Part shown: positions 31,082-38,780 of the stretch, piece after piece
Layout: the number at the start of each line of letters is the position of its first letter
Numbering within the stretch: position 1 is the stretch's first letter
Origin: Mycobacteriales bacterium
GTDB taxonomy: Bacteria; Actinomycetota; Actinomycetes; Mycobacteriales; QHCD01
NCBI GenBank assembly: GCA_036497565.1
Contig: DASXJE010000146.1
Span: 1-42,556, forward strand
Length of the DNA: 42,556 nt
Reading direction: 5' to 3'
Made by a program: the position numbers and the translations under genes
The notes under the pieces: generated by a model
What the model was told of the DNA's origin: nothing
Database searches by the model: none
The model's input: the letters and a program-made list of their open reading frames with translations, nothing else

Positions 31082-32257
31082 TCAGAGCTCCGGTTCGCTC
31101 CACGGCTCGGGGTCGGCGACCCAGCCGGCGACCAGCGCCAGGCCGGTCGGCCGGTGGGTCGCGACGAACCCGAACGGACGGTCGACGCGGACCTCGACCC
31201 GGCGTACCGAGTGCTGCGCCGCCGCGAAGGAGGCCTTCATCGCCATGACGGTCACGGCAGCGGCCTCGAAGCCGCGGGCGCTGAAGGTCGCAACGGCGCT
31301 CTGCCGGGCCTGGGCGAGCGCGAGCGGCTCTTCGCTCACGCCCGGGAAATGACGGCCACCCGTGGCCGCCGTCGCCAGGCCGAACAGGTCTGCGTGGGCC
31401 AGCAGGTCGTGGTCGCCCTCGACCGTGAATCGGACCGTCCGCAGCTGCACGGTCGGCCGCATCGACGATGCCGACACCATGCGTATCGAGACACCGGGTC
31501 CCGGGTTGCCGTCGGGCAGCGCGGAGCCGACGGTGCGTGACGCGTCGCCGCACACCGCCCCGATCCCGGCCGCGAGCACGTCGCCGGCGGCCCGCTCCTC
31601 CCCGCCGAGGATCAGGTGTACGTCGACGTCGTTCCCCCCGGCGACCCGGACGACGGTGAGGGGGCCGGCGGCGGTGTCCGCGACGGCGACGTCGTCGAGG
31701 TCGGTCGTGGTGCGGGTGAGTCCGGAAAGGTCTCCGGCCGCCCAGGGCCCGCGGTCGATCCGCCAGCGGTTGTCGGCGAAGGCGTGCTCCCACTCGGTCC
31801 GGACCAGCAGGGCGCTCGCCAGGACGAGCTGGATCGCGGCGTCGACCATGATGGGCATCCGGTCGATCAGCCCGTCGGTCTGGCGGGCCGCCCAGGTGTC
31901 CAGCATCGACCGGTCGGCGGCCGGGTCACCGGTCAGCGTGCCGCGCGTGCCCTGCGGAAGCTGGTCGACCCACGCCGGCTCCAGCGGCAGCTCCGCCCGG
32001 GTCCACAGGCCGAGTGCGGCCCGGACGGCGTCGGCGTGTGACAGCAGGTCCATCAGGTTGCGGGCCGCCGCACCCGACTCCGCCGCAGCGACCCCCGTCG
32101 CCCGCTCCAACTCCGCGCGGACGACGTCGTCGGCTCCCGGTGTCAGCAGCGCCAGCAGCGGCCAGACGCCGAGGCCGGACAGAGTCGTGGACGCTCCGTC
32201 GCAGGCCTGAGCCCACCGCGCGGTGAGCGCGTTCACAGCCTGGACGTCGGTGCTCAT
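31082..32257 (-). CDS. Serpin-family protein with inhibitory-type hinge
   Basis: 391 aa, close to the usual 370-390. Serpin features in order: VNALTARWA and SGLGVWPLLALLTPGADD (helix A/B region, about 27-44), GLIDRMP (about 138-144), LVLASALLVRTEWEHAF (about 153-169; family 'lvLvNAvyFKGkWe..F'), VQLRTVRFTVEGDHDL (about 269-284), LALAQARQSAVATFSARGFEAAAVTVMAM (about 310-338) and the C-terminal signature VRVDRPFGFVATHRPTGLALVAGWVADP (about 354-381). The hinge GFEAAAVT resembles the small-residue hinge of inhibitory serpins. There is no signal peptide, so a cytoplasmic protease target is likely. It converges with the dehydrogenase gene (2-nt gap). Confidence 0.82.
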   Translation of the reverse strand: MSTDVQAVNALTARWAQACDGASTTLSGLGVWPLLALLTPGADDVVRAELERATGVAAAESGAAARNLMDLLSHADAVRAALGLWTRAELPLEPAWVDQLPQGTRGTLTGDPAADRSMLDTWAARQTDGLIDRMPIMVDAAIQLVLASALLVRTEWEHAFADNRWRIDRGPWAAGDLSGLTRTTTDLDDVAVADTAAGPLTVVRVAGGNDVDVHLILGGEERAAGDVLAAGIGAVCGDASRTVGSALPDGNPGPGVSIRMVSASSMRPTVQLRTVRFTVEGDHDLLAHADLFGLATAATGGRHFPGVSEEPLALAQARQSAVATFSARGFEAAAVTVMAMKASFAAAQHSVRRVEVRVDRPFGFVATHRPTGLALVAGWVADPEPWSEPEL

Positions 32258-32348
32258 CCACTCATCCTCGTACGTCCGGTAGGCAGCGGGCGAGGGGTGA
32301 CCCTATGGTGTCCTCGACATCAGACCGGACAAACGATCTGGAGGACCG

Positions 32349-33353
32349 ATGCGCGGCGTGGTACTCGACGAGCCCGGCAAGATCAGGATCGCGCAGGTCC
32401 CCGACCCGACGCCCGGCCCCGGCCAGATCGTGGTCGCGGTCCGCGCCTGCGGGGTGTGCGGCACCGACCTGCACATCGCCGCCGGCGAGTTCCCGCCCAC
32501 GCCGTACCCGATCATCCCCGGGCACGAGTTCGCCGGCGAGGTTGCCGCGCTCGGATCCGGCGTGTCCGGCCTGGAGGAGGGCGACCGGGTGGCGGTCGAC
32601 CCATCGCTGTTCTGCGGCAAATGCCGGCAGTGCCGCCGGCAGCGCGGCAACCTGTGCGAAAACTGGGGTGCGATCGGCGACACGGTCGACGGGGCGTTCG
32701 CCGAGTACGTCGCCGTTCCGGCGGCCAACGCCTACCAGATCCCCGATCACCTGTCCTTCGGCGAGGCCGCGCTGGTGGAGCCCATTTCGTGTGCGGTACA
32801 CGGACTGCGGCGGCTGGCGATGCCGCCGGGCTCGACCCTGCTCATCATCGGCGCCGGCACGATGGGGCTGCTGCTCGCCCAACTGGCCCGGCGGACCGGC
32901 GCCGCCTCGGTGACCGTCGTCGACACGGACCCGGGCCGGCTGACGGTGGCGGGCCGGCTCGGCGCCGACGCGACGGCGGGCTCGGTCGCTGATGCGCTCG
33001 AGGACGAGCCGGCCGGCTTCGACTACGTCATCGACGCGACGGGCGTCCCGGCGGCCGCCCAGGCGGGGCTCGGCGCGGTGAGCCGCGGCGGCACCTTCAT
33101 GGTCTTCGGGGTGGCGCCGGCGGACGCGCGGATCGCGGTCTCGCCGTACAGCGTCTACAACGACGAGATCACCATCATCGGCTCGATGGCGGTCCTGTCG
33201 ACGTTCGAGCCCGCGATGCGGCTGCTGGCTGCGCGCGCGGTCGACGGGGGCGCGATGATCACCGACCGGTTCGGGCTGGAGGACTTCGAACAGGCGCTCG
33301 ACCGGGTGCGGGCACGCGGCGGGCTGAAGGTGCAGGTGCAGCCGGACAAGTAG
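32349..33353 (+). CDS. Zinc-dependent medium-chain dehydrogenase (polyol/threonine DH-like)
   Basis: 334 aa, ATG with GGAGG 4 nt upstream. Catalytic zinc ligands: Cys in CGVCGTDLH (about 34-42), His-Glu in PGHEFAGEV (about 57-65), and the later Glu in LVEPISCAVHGL (about 141-152). Structural zinc site: CGKCRQCRRQRGNLC (four Cys, about 90-104). Rossmann motif IIGAGTMGLL (about 163-172) with VVDTDPGR, i.e. an Asp at the end of beta-2, pointing to NAD. The nearest types are arabinitol/sorbitol and L-threonine dehydrogenases. Divergent from the serpin; -10-like TATGGT at about 32304. Confidence 0.9.
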   Translation: MRGVVLDEPGKIRIAQVPDPTPGPGQIVVAVRACGVCGTDLHIAAGEFPPTPYPIIPGHEFAGEVAALGSGVSGLEEGDRVAVDPSLFCGKCRQCRRQRGNLCENWGAIGDTVDGAFAEYVAVPAANAYQIPDHLSFGEAALVEPISCAVHGLRRLAMPPGSTLLIIGAGTMGLLLAQLARRTGAASVTVVDTDPGRLTVAGRLGADATAGSVADALEDEPAGFDYVIDATGVPAAAQAGLGAVSRGGTFMVFGVAPADARIAVSPYSVYNDEITIIGSMAVLSTFEPAMRLLAARAVDGGAMITDRFGLEDFEQALDRVRARGGLKVQVQPDK

Positions 33354-33362
33354 GGCCGGTCG

Positions 33363-33686
33363 TCAGGCGCCGGCACCGGCCAGGTTGAGGCCGATCACAC
33401 CCGCGACGACGAGCACGATCGAGATCACCTTGACCGTGGAGACGGTCTCGCCGAGAACCGCCATTCCGATGATCGCCGTGCCGGCGGCGCCGATCCCGGT
33501 CCATGCGGCGTAGGCAGGGCCGACCTCGAGGCCTTTCAACGCGATGGTGAGCAGCCCGAAGCTGATCAGGGCACAGGCGGCGAACCCGACGGTCGGCCAC
33601 AGCCGCGACATCCCGTGGCTCTGCTTGAGGAAGACCGCGAATCCGGTTTCGAACAGTCCGGCGAGGCCGAGCAGTGTCCAGTCCAT
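33363..33686 (-). CDS. Small multidrug resistance (SMR) transporter, SugE/Gdx-like
   Basis: 107 aa from ATG 33686 (MDWTLLGLAGLFETGFAV); normal SMR length. Four membrane helices. The essential Glu is E13. AYAAWTGIGAAGTAIIGMAVLGE (about 58-80) resembles the SugE/Gdx branch, which exports guanidinium, rather than EmrE, although the Trp that follows E13 in Gdx proteins (LEVVWA) is Phe here. Small dimers coupled to protons. Promoter TACCGT at 33727-33732 (minus). I looked for a guanidine riboswitch upstream and saw none. Confidence 0.9.
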   Translation of the reverse strand: MDWTLLGLAGLFETGFAVFLKQSHGMSRLWPTVGFAACALISFGLLTIALKGLEVGPAYAAWTGIGAAGTAIIGMAVLGETVSTVKVISIVLVVAGVIGLNLAGAGA

Positions 33687-33768
33687 CGCGGTGCCCCTCC
33701 GTCGAGCCTCACGGACCATGTCGATCACGGTAGCGGGCGGTCGAGGGGTTCTTCCCCCGAAAAGCGAC

Positions 33769-33806
33769 CGCGGCCCCGCCCGAAATCTCTTCAGGGCGGG
33801 GCCGCG
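33769..33806 (-). terminator. Perfect 13-bp GC hairpin upstream of the SMR promoter
   Basis: CGCGGCCCCGCCC (33769-33781) pairs with 33794-33806, loop 12 nt. On the minus strand it is followed by GTCGCTTTTC, so it can terminate minus-strand transcripts before the SMR promoter. A second small hairpin (GGGG-TTCTT-CCCC, about 33745-33757) comes next. No minus-strand gene lies directly upstream. The rest of the 399-nt gap (33687-34085) up to 33998 shows no gene. Confidence 0.6.
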
Positions 33807-33998
33807 ATCGTTCGACCGGTCCGTCAGCCGCCTCTCGGCGAGTGGCCGCTCGTAGCGGCAATATGGTGAGGCCCGGGGGCATGAAACGGGCCGGCCAGCG
33901 AGCACAACCGGCACCCCCCGGGGATCATTCCCGGGTCGCGGAAGTCACGTCGGATCACCGGGAGTGCACTGTGCGCGACCGCGTGAGCGGAGCCACAC

Positions 33999-34042
33999 GT
34001 GCTAGCTGGTTGCTTGCAGGAGCTAGCACCACGGGCTACCGT
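33999..34042 (+). promoter_or_regulatory. Promoter and overlapping operator of the XRE regulator
   Basis: GTGCTAGCT (33999-34007) and AGCTAGCAC (34021-34029) are a perfect 9-bp inverted repeat with 13-nt spacer. Within it starts a -35-like TTGCAG (34014-34019); 17 nt later is TACCGT (34037-34042) as -10. The layout suggests that the HTH product binds here and represses its own gene. Confidence 0.6.
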
Positions 34043-34085
34043 GGCGGTGAGTGCAGCTACGGACCACACGCGGAGGGGGTGCGAC

Positions 34086-34496
34086 GTGCCCGGATTGTCA
34101 GTGGGCGACGTGGGCGACTACATCCGCGAACAACGCCGTACGGCGCAGGTGTCACTGCGTCAGCTCGCCAAGCTCGCCGGGGTGAGTAACCCCTATCTCA
34201 GCCAGATCGAGCGGGGGCTGCGCCGCCCGAGTGCGGAGATCCTGCAGCAGATCGCCAAGGGCCTGCGGATCTCTGCCGAGACGCTCTACCTGCAAGCCGG
34301 GATCCTCGAGGAGCGCGACGGAGATCTCGAGGTGATCGCCGCGATCCTGCGGGACACCCGGATCTCCGAGCGGCAGCGGCAGGTCCTGGTGGAGATCTAC
34401 GAATCGTTCTGCCGCGAAAACCTCGCGACCGTCCAGACAACGATGGCGGGATCACCGCCAGATGAGAAGGAGATCGACGATGTCGCTCACCACTGA
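34086..34496 (+). CDS. XRE-family HTH regulator (Rv0474-like)
   Basis: 136 aa from GTG 34086; CGGAGGGGG is about 7 nt upstream, and the in-frame ATG/GTG further up would overlap the operator. HTH: DYIREQRRTAQVSLRQLAKLAGVSNPYLSQIERGLRRPSAEIL spans about 11-53. The C-terminal part, ISAETLYLQAGIL, then TRISERQRQVLVEIYESFCREN, is typical of the mycobacterial Rv0474 group next to hbhA. It overlaps the HbhA-like gene by 17 nt, so the two are coupled. Confidence 0.9.
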   Translation: MPGLSVGDVGDYIREQRRTAQVSLRQLAKLAGVSNPYLSQIERGLRRPSAEILQQIAKGLRISAETLYLQAGILEERDGDLEVIAAILRDTRISERQRQVLVEIYESFCRENLATVQTTMAGSPPDEKEIDDVAHH

Positions 34497-35034
34497 TGCC
34501 CGCAAGGCCGGCGAGGCCATGGTCGCCCAGGGCAGGGCAGCCATCGGTGACGCCCGCAAGCCGTTCTACGCCTGGGTCGGTGCCTCCGACCTGGCCTTCA
34601 AGCGCATCGCCGCCATCCAGACCGAGGCGCAGGTGCGGGCGAAGCGACTGCAGGAGGCGGCCGGCGACCTGCCGGACAAGGCGCAGCAGATCACCCCGGC
34701 CGGCGTGCGGGCCGTCGCCGAGGCCTACGGCGAGCAGGCCAAGGACGCCTACGACTACTTCGCCCGGCGCGGCGCGCAGGTCGTGGCGCAGGTACGCCGC
34801 AGCCCCGATGCCCGCCGCACCGAGGCCCGCTTCGAGCAGGTCATGGACGACGTCGACGCGACCGCCGAGACCGCGAAGGACAAGACCCACAAGGCCAGCG
34901 CGTCGGCGCGGCGTACGGGTCGGGCGGCCACGGCCCGCAAGAGCGCTCCGCGGCGAAGCGGCTCGACCACCAAGTCGACGACGTCCAAGTCGACGACGAC
35001 CAAGTCGACGACCAGCAAGCCCAGCGACAGCTGA
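34480..35034 (+). CDS. HbhA-like protein with Lys/Ser/Thr-rich tail
   Basis: 184 aa from ATG 34480; GAAGGAG is 7 nt upstream. The N-terminal 110 residues are helical: YAWVGASDLAFKRIAAIQTEAQVRAKRLQEA (about 28-58) resembles the N-terminal helix of mycobacterial heparin-binding hemagglutinin, and a coiled coil is likely to about 105. The C-terminus is low-complexity and basic (RRTGRAATARKSAPRR, then repeated KSTTSKSTTTKSTTSK), like HbhA's Lys-rich heparin-binding tail but with Ser/Thr instead of Ala/Pro. In mycobacteria HbhA is an adhesin that also associates with lipid bodies; here a general DNA/polyanion or lipid role is as likely. Confidence 0.8.
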   Translation: MSLTTDARKAGEAMVAQGRAAIGDARKPFYAWVGASDLAFKRIAAIQTEAQVRAKRLQEAAGDLPDKAQQITPAGVRAVAEAYGEQAKDAYDYFARRGAQVVAQVRRSPDARRTEARFEQVMDDVDATAETAKDKTHKASASARRTGRAATARKSAPRRSGSTTKSTTSKSTTTKSTTSKPSDS

Positions 35035-35045
35035 GCAGACGGCGT

Positions 35046-35080
35046 CGATCCCCCCGGAGCGAGAGGTTCCGGGGGGATCG
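35046..35080. terminator. Bidirectional hairpin terminator
   Basis: CGATCCCCCCGGA (35046-35058) pairs perfectly with 35068-35080, 9-nt loop. It lies 11 nt after the HbhA-like stop and 14 nt before the convergent lipoprotein stop. Confidence 0.85.
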
Positions 35081-35094
35081 TCGGTCGATCAGGG

Positions 35095-35709
35095 TCAGTA
35101 GGTGCCGTTGCCTCCGGTCGAGGACGGACTCGGCGCGGGCGCTGCGGCCCCGCCGCCGACCACTGCGGCCTGCCAGCTGAACGCGGTGCCGTTGAAGTTG
35201 TCGTGGGCGCCGTTGCCCTTGGCCTGACCGGCCGAGGTGTCGAGCTTGAACGTGTAGAGCGGCTTTCCGCCGTACGCCAGTTGCATCTTCCCGCTGTCCG
35301 GCCGCTTCACGGTCGTGAGGTGCCCGGTCACGCCGTTGGGCAGGGTGATCGTGCTGCTCGAGGTCGTCAGCGGAATCCATACGGCGACGCACGAGCCGGT
35401 GCAGTGGATCATCGCGGCCGAGTCCTGCTTGGCGGTGTAGAGCGTGCGCCCGGCCGAGGTCACCAGCACCTTGCCGGCTCCGGGGACCGTCCGTACCGCG
35501 ACGATCGAGTGGGTCTTGGGCGTGGCCGCACCGGCGTTGGACTGCCCGCTGCTCGACGTGCTCGTCCCGCAGGCCGCGAGGAGGCCGGCACCGGCGACCA
35601 CGGCGGAGATCGGAATGATCCACCGCAGTGCCCGCCGTCCCCGGCGCGGGCCCGGATCAATGGGCTGCCCGGTCGTTGCTATGTGCTCATCTTCGTGACG
35701 CGAATTCAT
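35095..35709 (-). CDS. Lipoprotein with PF03640-type secreted repeats
   Basis: 204 aa, ATG start. An N-terminal cytoplasmic tail (about 30 residues) precedes the signal WIIPISAVVAGAGLLAAC; lipobox Cys about 47. Two repeats follow: KVLVTSAGRTLYTAKQDSA with CTGSCVAVWIPL (about 79-113) and MQLAYGGKPLYTFKLDTSAGQAKG with FSWQAA (about 140-180). The pattern 'G-x-x-L-Y-x-F..D......C.G.C...W.P' is that of secreted repeats of unknown function (COG4315). It ends with a Ala/Pro/Ser/Gly tail. Its promoter should lie in 35710-35839. Confidence 0.85.
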   Translation of the reverse strand: MNSRHEDEHIATTGQPIDPGPRRGRRALRWIIPISAVVAGAGLLAACGTSTSSSGQSNAGAATPKTHSIVAVRTVPGAGKVLVTSAGRTLYTAKQDSAAMIHCTGSCVAVWIPLTTSSSTITLPNGVTGHLTTVKRPDSGKMQLAYGGKPLYTFKLDTSAGQAKGNGAHDNFNGTAFSWQAAVVGGGAAAPAPSPSSTGGNGTY

Positions 35710-35839
35710 GGTGGATCCCCCGATTGCCGGCCCGTCGGTTCAGGCCGCTTCACTCCATGTCACGGTCTGCGCGGGCGTCGGGTTCACCGCCCGGCCCGGA
35801 CGGTGCCGCTCGGGAGCGGCGCGGTGCGCGGGGACGCCG

Positions 35840-35845
35840 TACCCT
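35840..35845 (+). promoter_or_regulatory. -10 box, leaderless start of the DUF2516 gene
   Basis: TACCCT ends 6 nt before GTG 35852, the same sequence and spacing as at 24569. Confidence 0.55.
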
Positions 35846-35851
35846 GATCCG

Positions 35852-36145
35852 GTGGGCAATCTCTCCGGTTCTCTGATGACCGTGGTCCAGTTGGCGTGCA
35901 TGGCGCTGCAGCTGTGGGCGCTGATCGACTGCGCCACCCGGAAGACCCCGGCCTTCGTCGCCGCCAACAAGCTGAGCAAGCCGGCCTGGCTGGGGATCAC
36001 CGCCGTGGCCGCTCTGATCGTGTTCTTCTTCGGCTTCCTGAGCTTCTTCGGCATCGCCGGGCTGATCGGCTCGATCGTCTATCTGGTCGACGTGCGGCCC
36101 GCGGTCCGGGAGATCCAGAGCGGCGGCGGCCCCGGCCGCTGGTAG
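35852..36145 (+). CDS. DUF2516 membrane protein
   Basis: 97 aa from GTG 35852. Three hydrophobic segments (about 6-24, 44-63, 65-80). The phrase ALIDCATRKTPAFVAANKLSKPAWL (about 21-45) and the end YLVDVRPAVREIQSG are diagnostic for DUF2516, found next to hbhA in mycobacteria (Rv0476). Function unknown. Confidence 0.88.
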   Translation: MGNLSGSLMTVVQLACMALQLWALIDCATRKTPAFVAANKLSKPAWLGITAVAALIVFFFGFLSFFGIAGLIGSIVYLVDVRPAVREIQSGGGPGRW

Positions 36146-36153
36146 CTCCGTCC

Positions 36154-36159
36154 TAAGGT
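36154..36159 (+). promoter_or_regulatory. -10 box, leaderless start of the AlaX-like gene
   Basis: TAAGGT ends 6 nt before ATG 36166. Confidence 0.55.
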
Positions 36160-36165
36160 GGCCGA

Positions 36166-36903
36166 ATGGCCAGCGATCTGCACGGACGCACCCACCGGCT
36201 CGAGCTCGCCGATCAGACCCTGCGGGAGTGGGACGCGACGGTCCAGGCCGCCGATCCCGACGTCGGCATCGTGCTCGACCGCTCGGCGTTCTATCCCGGC
36301 GGCGGCGGGCAACCCCCTGACCACGGTGTCCTGATCTGGGGCGGGGTGCAGACCCGCATCGTCGGCATGCGCAAGGGCGACGACCTCTACCTCCTTCCGC
36401 AGGAGGGTGACCCGGTCCCGCCGGCGGGCACCACGGTGCGGGGCGCCGTCGAGGATGACCGGCGTACCGCTCTGATGCGCACCCATTCCGCGCTGCACCT
36501 GCTCTCCGGCGTCGTCTTCCGCGACTTCGGCGCATTGGTGACCGGCGGGAACATGGAACCGCTGACCGCCCGGATGGACTTCAACCTCCCCGACGTCCCC
36601 GCGGAGTTCAAGGACCGGATCGCGGCGGCCTGCGCGGCGGAGGTCGCCGCCGACCGGCGGATCGACGTCGCGACCCTGCCGCGCGAGCAGGCCTTCACGA
36701 TCCCCGACATCATCCGCACCGCGACCAACCTGCTGCCGCCCGACCTCGCCGAGGTGCGGATCGTCGACATCGTCGGGCTCGACACCCAGGCCGACGGTGG
36801 CACCCACGTCGCCTCGACGAAGTTCATCGGCGGCATCGAGGTGGCGAAGGTCGAGAACAAGGGCAAGGGCTTCCGCCGGTTGCGGGTCCGCATCATCGAC
36901 TGA
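36166..36903 (+). CDS. AlaX-like alanyl-tRNA editing protein
   Basis: 245 aa. Free-standing homologue of the AlaRS editing domain, which removes Ser or Gly wrongly attached to tRNA-Ala. Motifs: LDRSAFYPGGGGQPPD (about 38-53), MRTHSALHLLSGVV (about 103-116) with zinc ligands H-x-x-x-H, and GLDTQADGGTHVASTKFIGGI (about 204-224), where the family usually has C-x-x-x-H (CGGTH) and here the Cys is Asp, as in some DGGTH-type relatives. The His is kept. It overlaps the convergent membrane gene by 11 nt. Confidence 0.9.
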   Translation: MASDLHGRTHRLELADQTLREWDATVQAADPDVGIVLDRSAFYPGGGGQPPDHGVLIWGGVQTRIVGMRKGDDLYLLPQEGDPVPPAGTTVRGAVEDDRRTALMRTHSALHLLSGVVFRDFGALVTGGNMEPLTARMDFNLPDVPAEFKDRIAAACAAEVAADRRIDVATLPREQAFTIPDIIRTATNLLPPDLAEVRIVDIVGLDTQADGGTHVASTKFIGGIEVAKVENKGKGFRRLRVRIID

Positions 36904-38209
36904 CCGGGTCGCGGCCGCGGGCCCCGTGCAGGGCAAGTCCCGCGACGATCAGCTGCGCGACGAAGAGCCACTGGTTGAGGAACGTCTGCTTGTTCACCAG
37001 GTCGAAGAAGGCGAAGACGACGGCGCCGGCGATGAGCAGACCGCCCGCGGTGCGGGGCGCCCGGGCGAACACGATCACGTAGCCGACCAGCAGTGCCACC
37101 AGCAGCACCGGAACGTGTACGGCGGACGGGATCCAGTGCCACACCGACAGCGAGGTCCCGCGCGGGGCGATGTGGAGGAAGAAGTCGACGGTGCAGGTCT
37201 GGAACCGGCCGTAGTTCAGGAGCAGCCACGGGGCGGTGATCGCCGCGGCCCCGCCGACCGCGGCGATCGTGCGGCGCGGGCCGACCCCCGGCCACATCCA
37301 GAACAACGGCAGCAGCAGCACCAGGTGCTGCTTGGTCGCCAGGCCGACGGCGAGGGGGAGCACCGCCCACCATCCCCGGCCAGCGTCGATCAGGACGGCG
37401 GCGATGACGAGCGCCCCGAGCAGCAGGGTCTCGTTCCAGGCCTGCTGGACGTCGTACAGCGCGCCGGGCAGCACCCCGAGCAGCAGCGCGAGCGCGATCC
37501 AACGCGGGTCGCGGCGGGCGGTGCCGCGCACCCGTACGGCGAGGACGATCACCGCGGCGAGCATCGACGCCGCCTCGACCCACCGCACGTCGCCGATCAG
37601 CCGGCCCGGGATGGGCAGCAGGAAGGTCGCCGGTAGGTAGTTGAAGCAGCCGGAGGTCTGCCCGGGCGGCACGCCGGAGAAGTGCAGCACGTAGGGGTTC
37701 ATCCCGTGCACCACGGCGAGGGACGACTGCTGCAGGATCACCCAGACGTCGATGATCGGCGAACCGCCGGCGACGACCAACGCGTAGGAGACCCCGATCA
37801 GCGCGACCGCGGCGACCACGACGGCCGCCCGCGCCCGGAGCAGAGTGGCCGCGGCGACCACGGTGGCCGCGATACCGAACCCCACCGCGACCCGCAGGAC
37901 GGTGTTGCCGTGCACGTTGTCCAGCGGCGGTTTGACGGCCTGGACGACGATGCAGACGAGGTAGGCGACCGCGATCGCCCATCGGTGCGGGCGCAGTGCC
38001 GTGCCGCCGCGCACCAGCCCCACCGACACGATGAGAACCAGCGCGATCAGCACGGCGGCGCCGGCCTGCGTGTAGGTGGCCTGGGTGGTGACCGATCCCG
38101 CGATCGCGGCGCCGGCGATCAGCACCAGGTCGGCGCCGCAGAGGTTGGGCACACCGAACCTGGGCACCGGCACCTCGGAGGGTCTTCGCGGGGGACGTCG
38201 GGCGGTCAC
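36893..38209 (-). CDS. Polytopic membrane protein, GT87/DUF2029-like
   Basis: 438 aa from GTG 38209; the in-frame start 111 nt further up would reach into the divergent macrodomain gene. About 11-12 hydrophobic segments. The first outside loop holds GSPIIDVWVILQQSSLAVVHGMNPY (about 148-172), the position and form of the loop Asp of polyprenol-phosphate-dependent GT-C enzymes (pattern 'D-x-W/x-x-x-x…G-x-x-P-Y'). SGCFNYLPATFLLPIPGRL and NETLLLGALVIAAVLIDAG follow, then KQHLVLLLPLFWMWPG. A mannosyl- or arabinosyl-type transferase to wall or lipid glycans is likely, but donor and acceptor are unknown. Confidence 0.65.
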   Translation of the reverse strand: MTARRPPRRPSEVPVPRFGVPNLCGADLVLIAGAAIAGSVTTQATYTQAGAAVLIALVLIVSVGLVRGGTALRPHRWAIAVAYLVCIVVQAVKPPLDNVHGNTVLRVAVGFGIAATVVAAATLLRARAAVVVAAVALIGVSYALVVAGGSPIIDVWVILQQSSLAVVHGMNPYVLHFSGVPPGQTSGCFNYLPATFLLPIPGRLIGDVRWVEAASMLAAVIVLAVRVRGTARRDPRWIALALLLGVLPGALYDVQQAWNETLLLGALVIAAVLIDAGRGWWAVLPLAVGLATKQHLVLLLPLFWMWPGVGPRRTIAAVGGAAAITAPWLLLNYGRFQTCTVDFFLHIAPRGTSLSVWHWIPSAVHVPVLLVALLVGYVIVFARAPRTAGGLLIAGAVVFAFFDLVNKQTFLNQWLFVAQLIVAGLALHGARGRDPVSR

Positions 38210-38261
38210 GCTAGCGGACCACGCCGGACCCGGCCCGCCGGCGCTTGGCACAGTGGAGGCC

Positions 38262-38774
38262 ATGGAGATCACCCTGGTGCGCGGAGACATCACCGAGCAG
38301 GACGTGGACGCCGTCGTCAACGCGGCGAACAGGTCGCTGCAGGGCGGCGGCGGCGTGGACGGCGCGATCCACCGCCGCGGCGGGCCGGAGATCCTGGCCG
38401 AGTGCCGGAGCCTGCGGGCCGACCGCTACCGCGACGGTCTGCCGACCGGCCAGGCGGTGGCGACGACCGCCGGACGGCTCCCCGCGCGCTGGGTGATCCA
38501 CACGGTCGGACCGGTGTGGGCGAAGGGGGAGGACCGTACGCCGCTGCTGCGCTCCTGCTACGTCGAGTCGCTGCGGGTGGCCGACGAGATCGGCGCGGTC
38601 TCGGTGGCCTTTCCGGCGGTCTCCACCGGGATCTACGGCTGGCCGCTGGAACATGGTGCCGAGGTCGCGGTGGCGGCGGTCCGGGAGGCGTCGACCAAGG
38701 TCACGCATGCCAGGTTCGTGCTCTTCGACGGGACGGCGTACGACGCCTTCGCCCGGGCGCTCGAGGACGGATAG
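38262..38774 (+). CDS. Macrodomain protein (ADP-ribose binding/hydrolase, YmdB-like)
   Basis: 170 aa, a single macrodomain. VRGDITEQDVDAVVNAANRSLQGGGGVDGAIHRRGGPEI spans about 6-44 with the catalytic-loop residues N-A-A-N and G-G-G-V-D-G-A-I-H. LPARWVIHTVGPVW (about 74-87), VAFPAVSTGIYGWPLEHGAEV (about 117-137) closes the ADP-ribose pocket. MacroD/YmdB-type members remove O-acetyl or ADP-ribose groups. ATG 38262; GGAGG is only 2 nt upstream, so GTG 38253 or leaderless initiation is possible. Confidence 0.94.
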   Translation: MEITLVRGDITEQDVDAVVNAANRSLQGGGGVDGAIHRRGGPEILAECRSLRADRYRDGLPTGQAVATTAGRLPARWVIHTVGPVWAKGEDRTPLLRSCYVESLRVADEIGAVSVAFPAVSTGIYGWPLEHGAEVAVAAVREASTKVTHARFVLFDGTAYDAFARALEDG

Positions 38775-38780
38775 CGCGGC

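Noticed and set aside
33687-33860. Guanidine riboswitch ahead of the SMR (SugE/Gdx-like) gene
   Set aside because: One CGA-ACGA-TCG element exists on the minus strand, but its stem is only 3 bp, the second required ACGR hairpin is missing, and it lies upstream of the likely promoter.
33842-34189. 115-codon plus-strand ORF before the XRE gene
   Set aside because: It runs through the promoter and operator and out of frame into the XRE gene; no motif and poor codon pattern.
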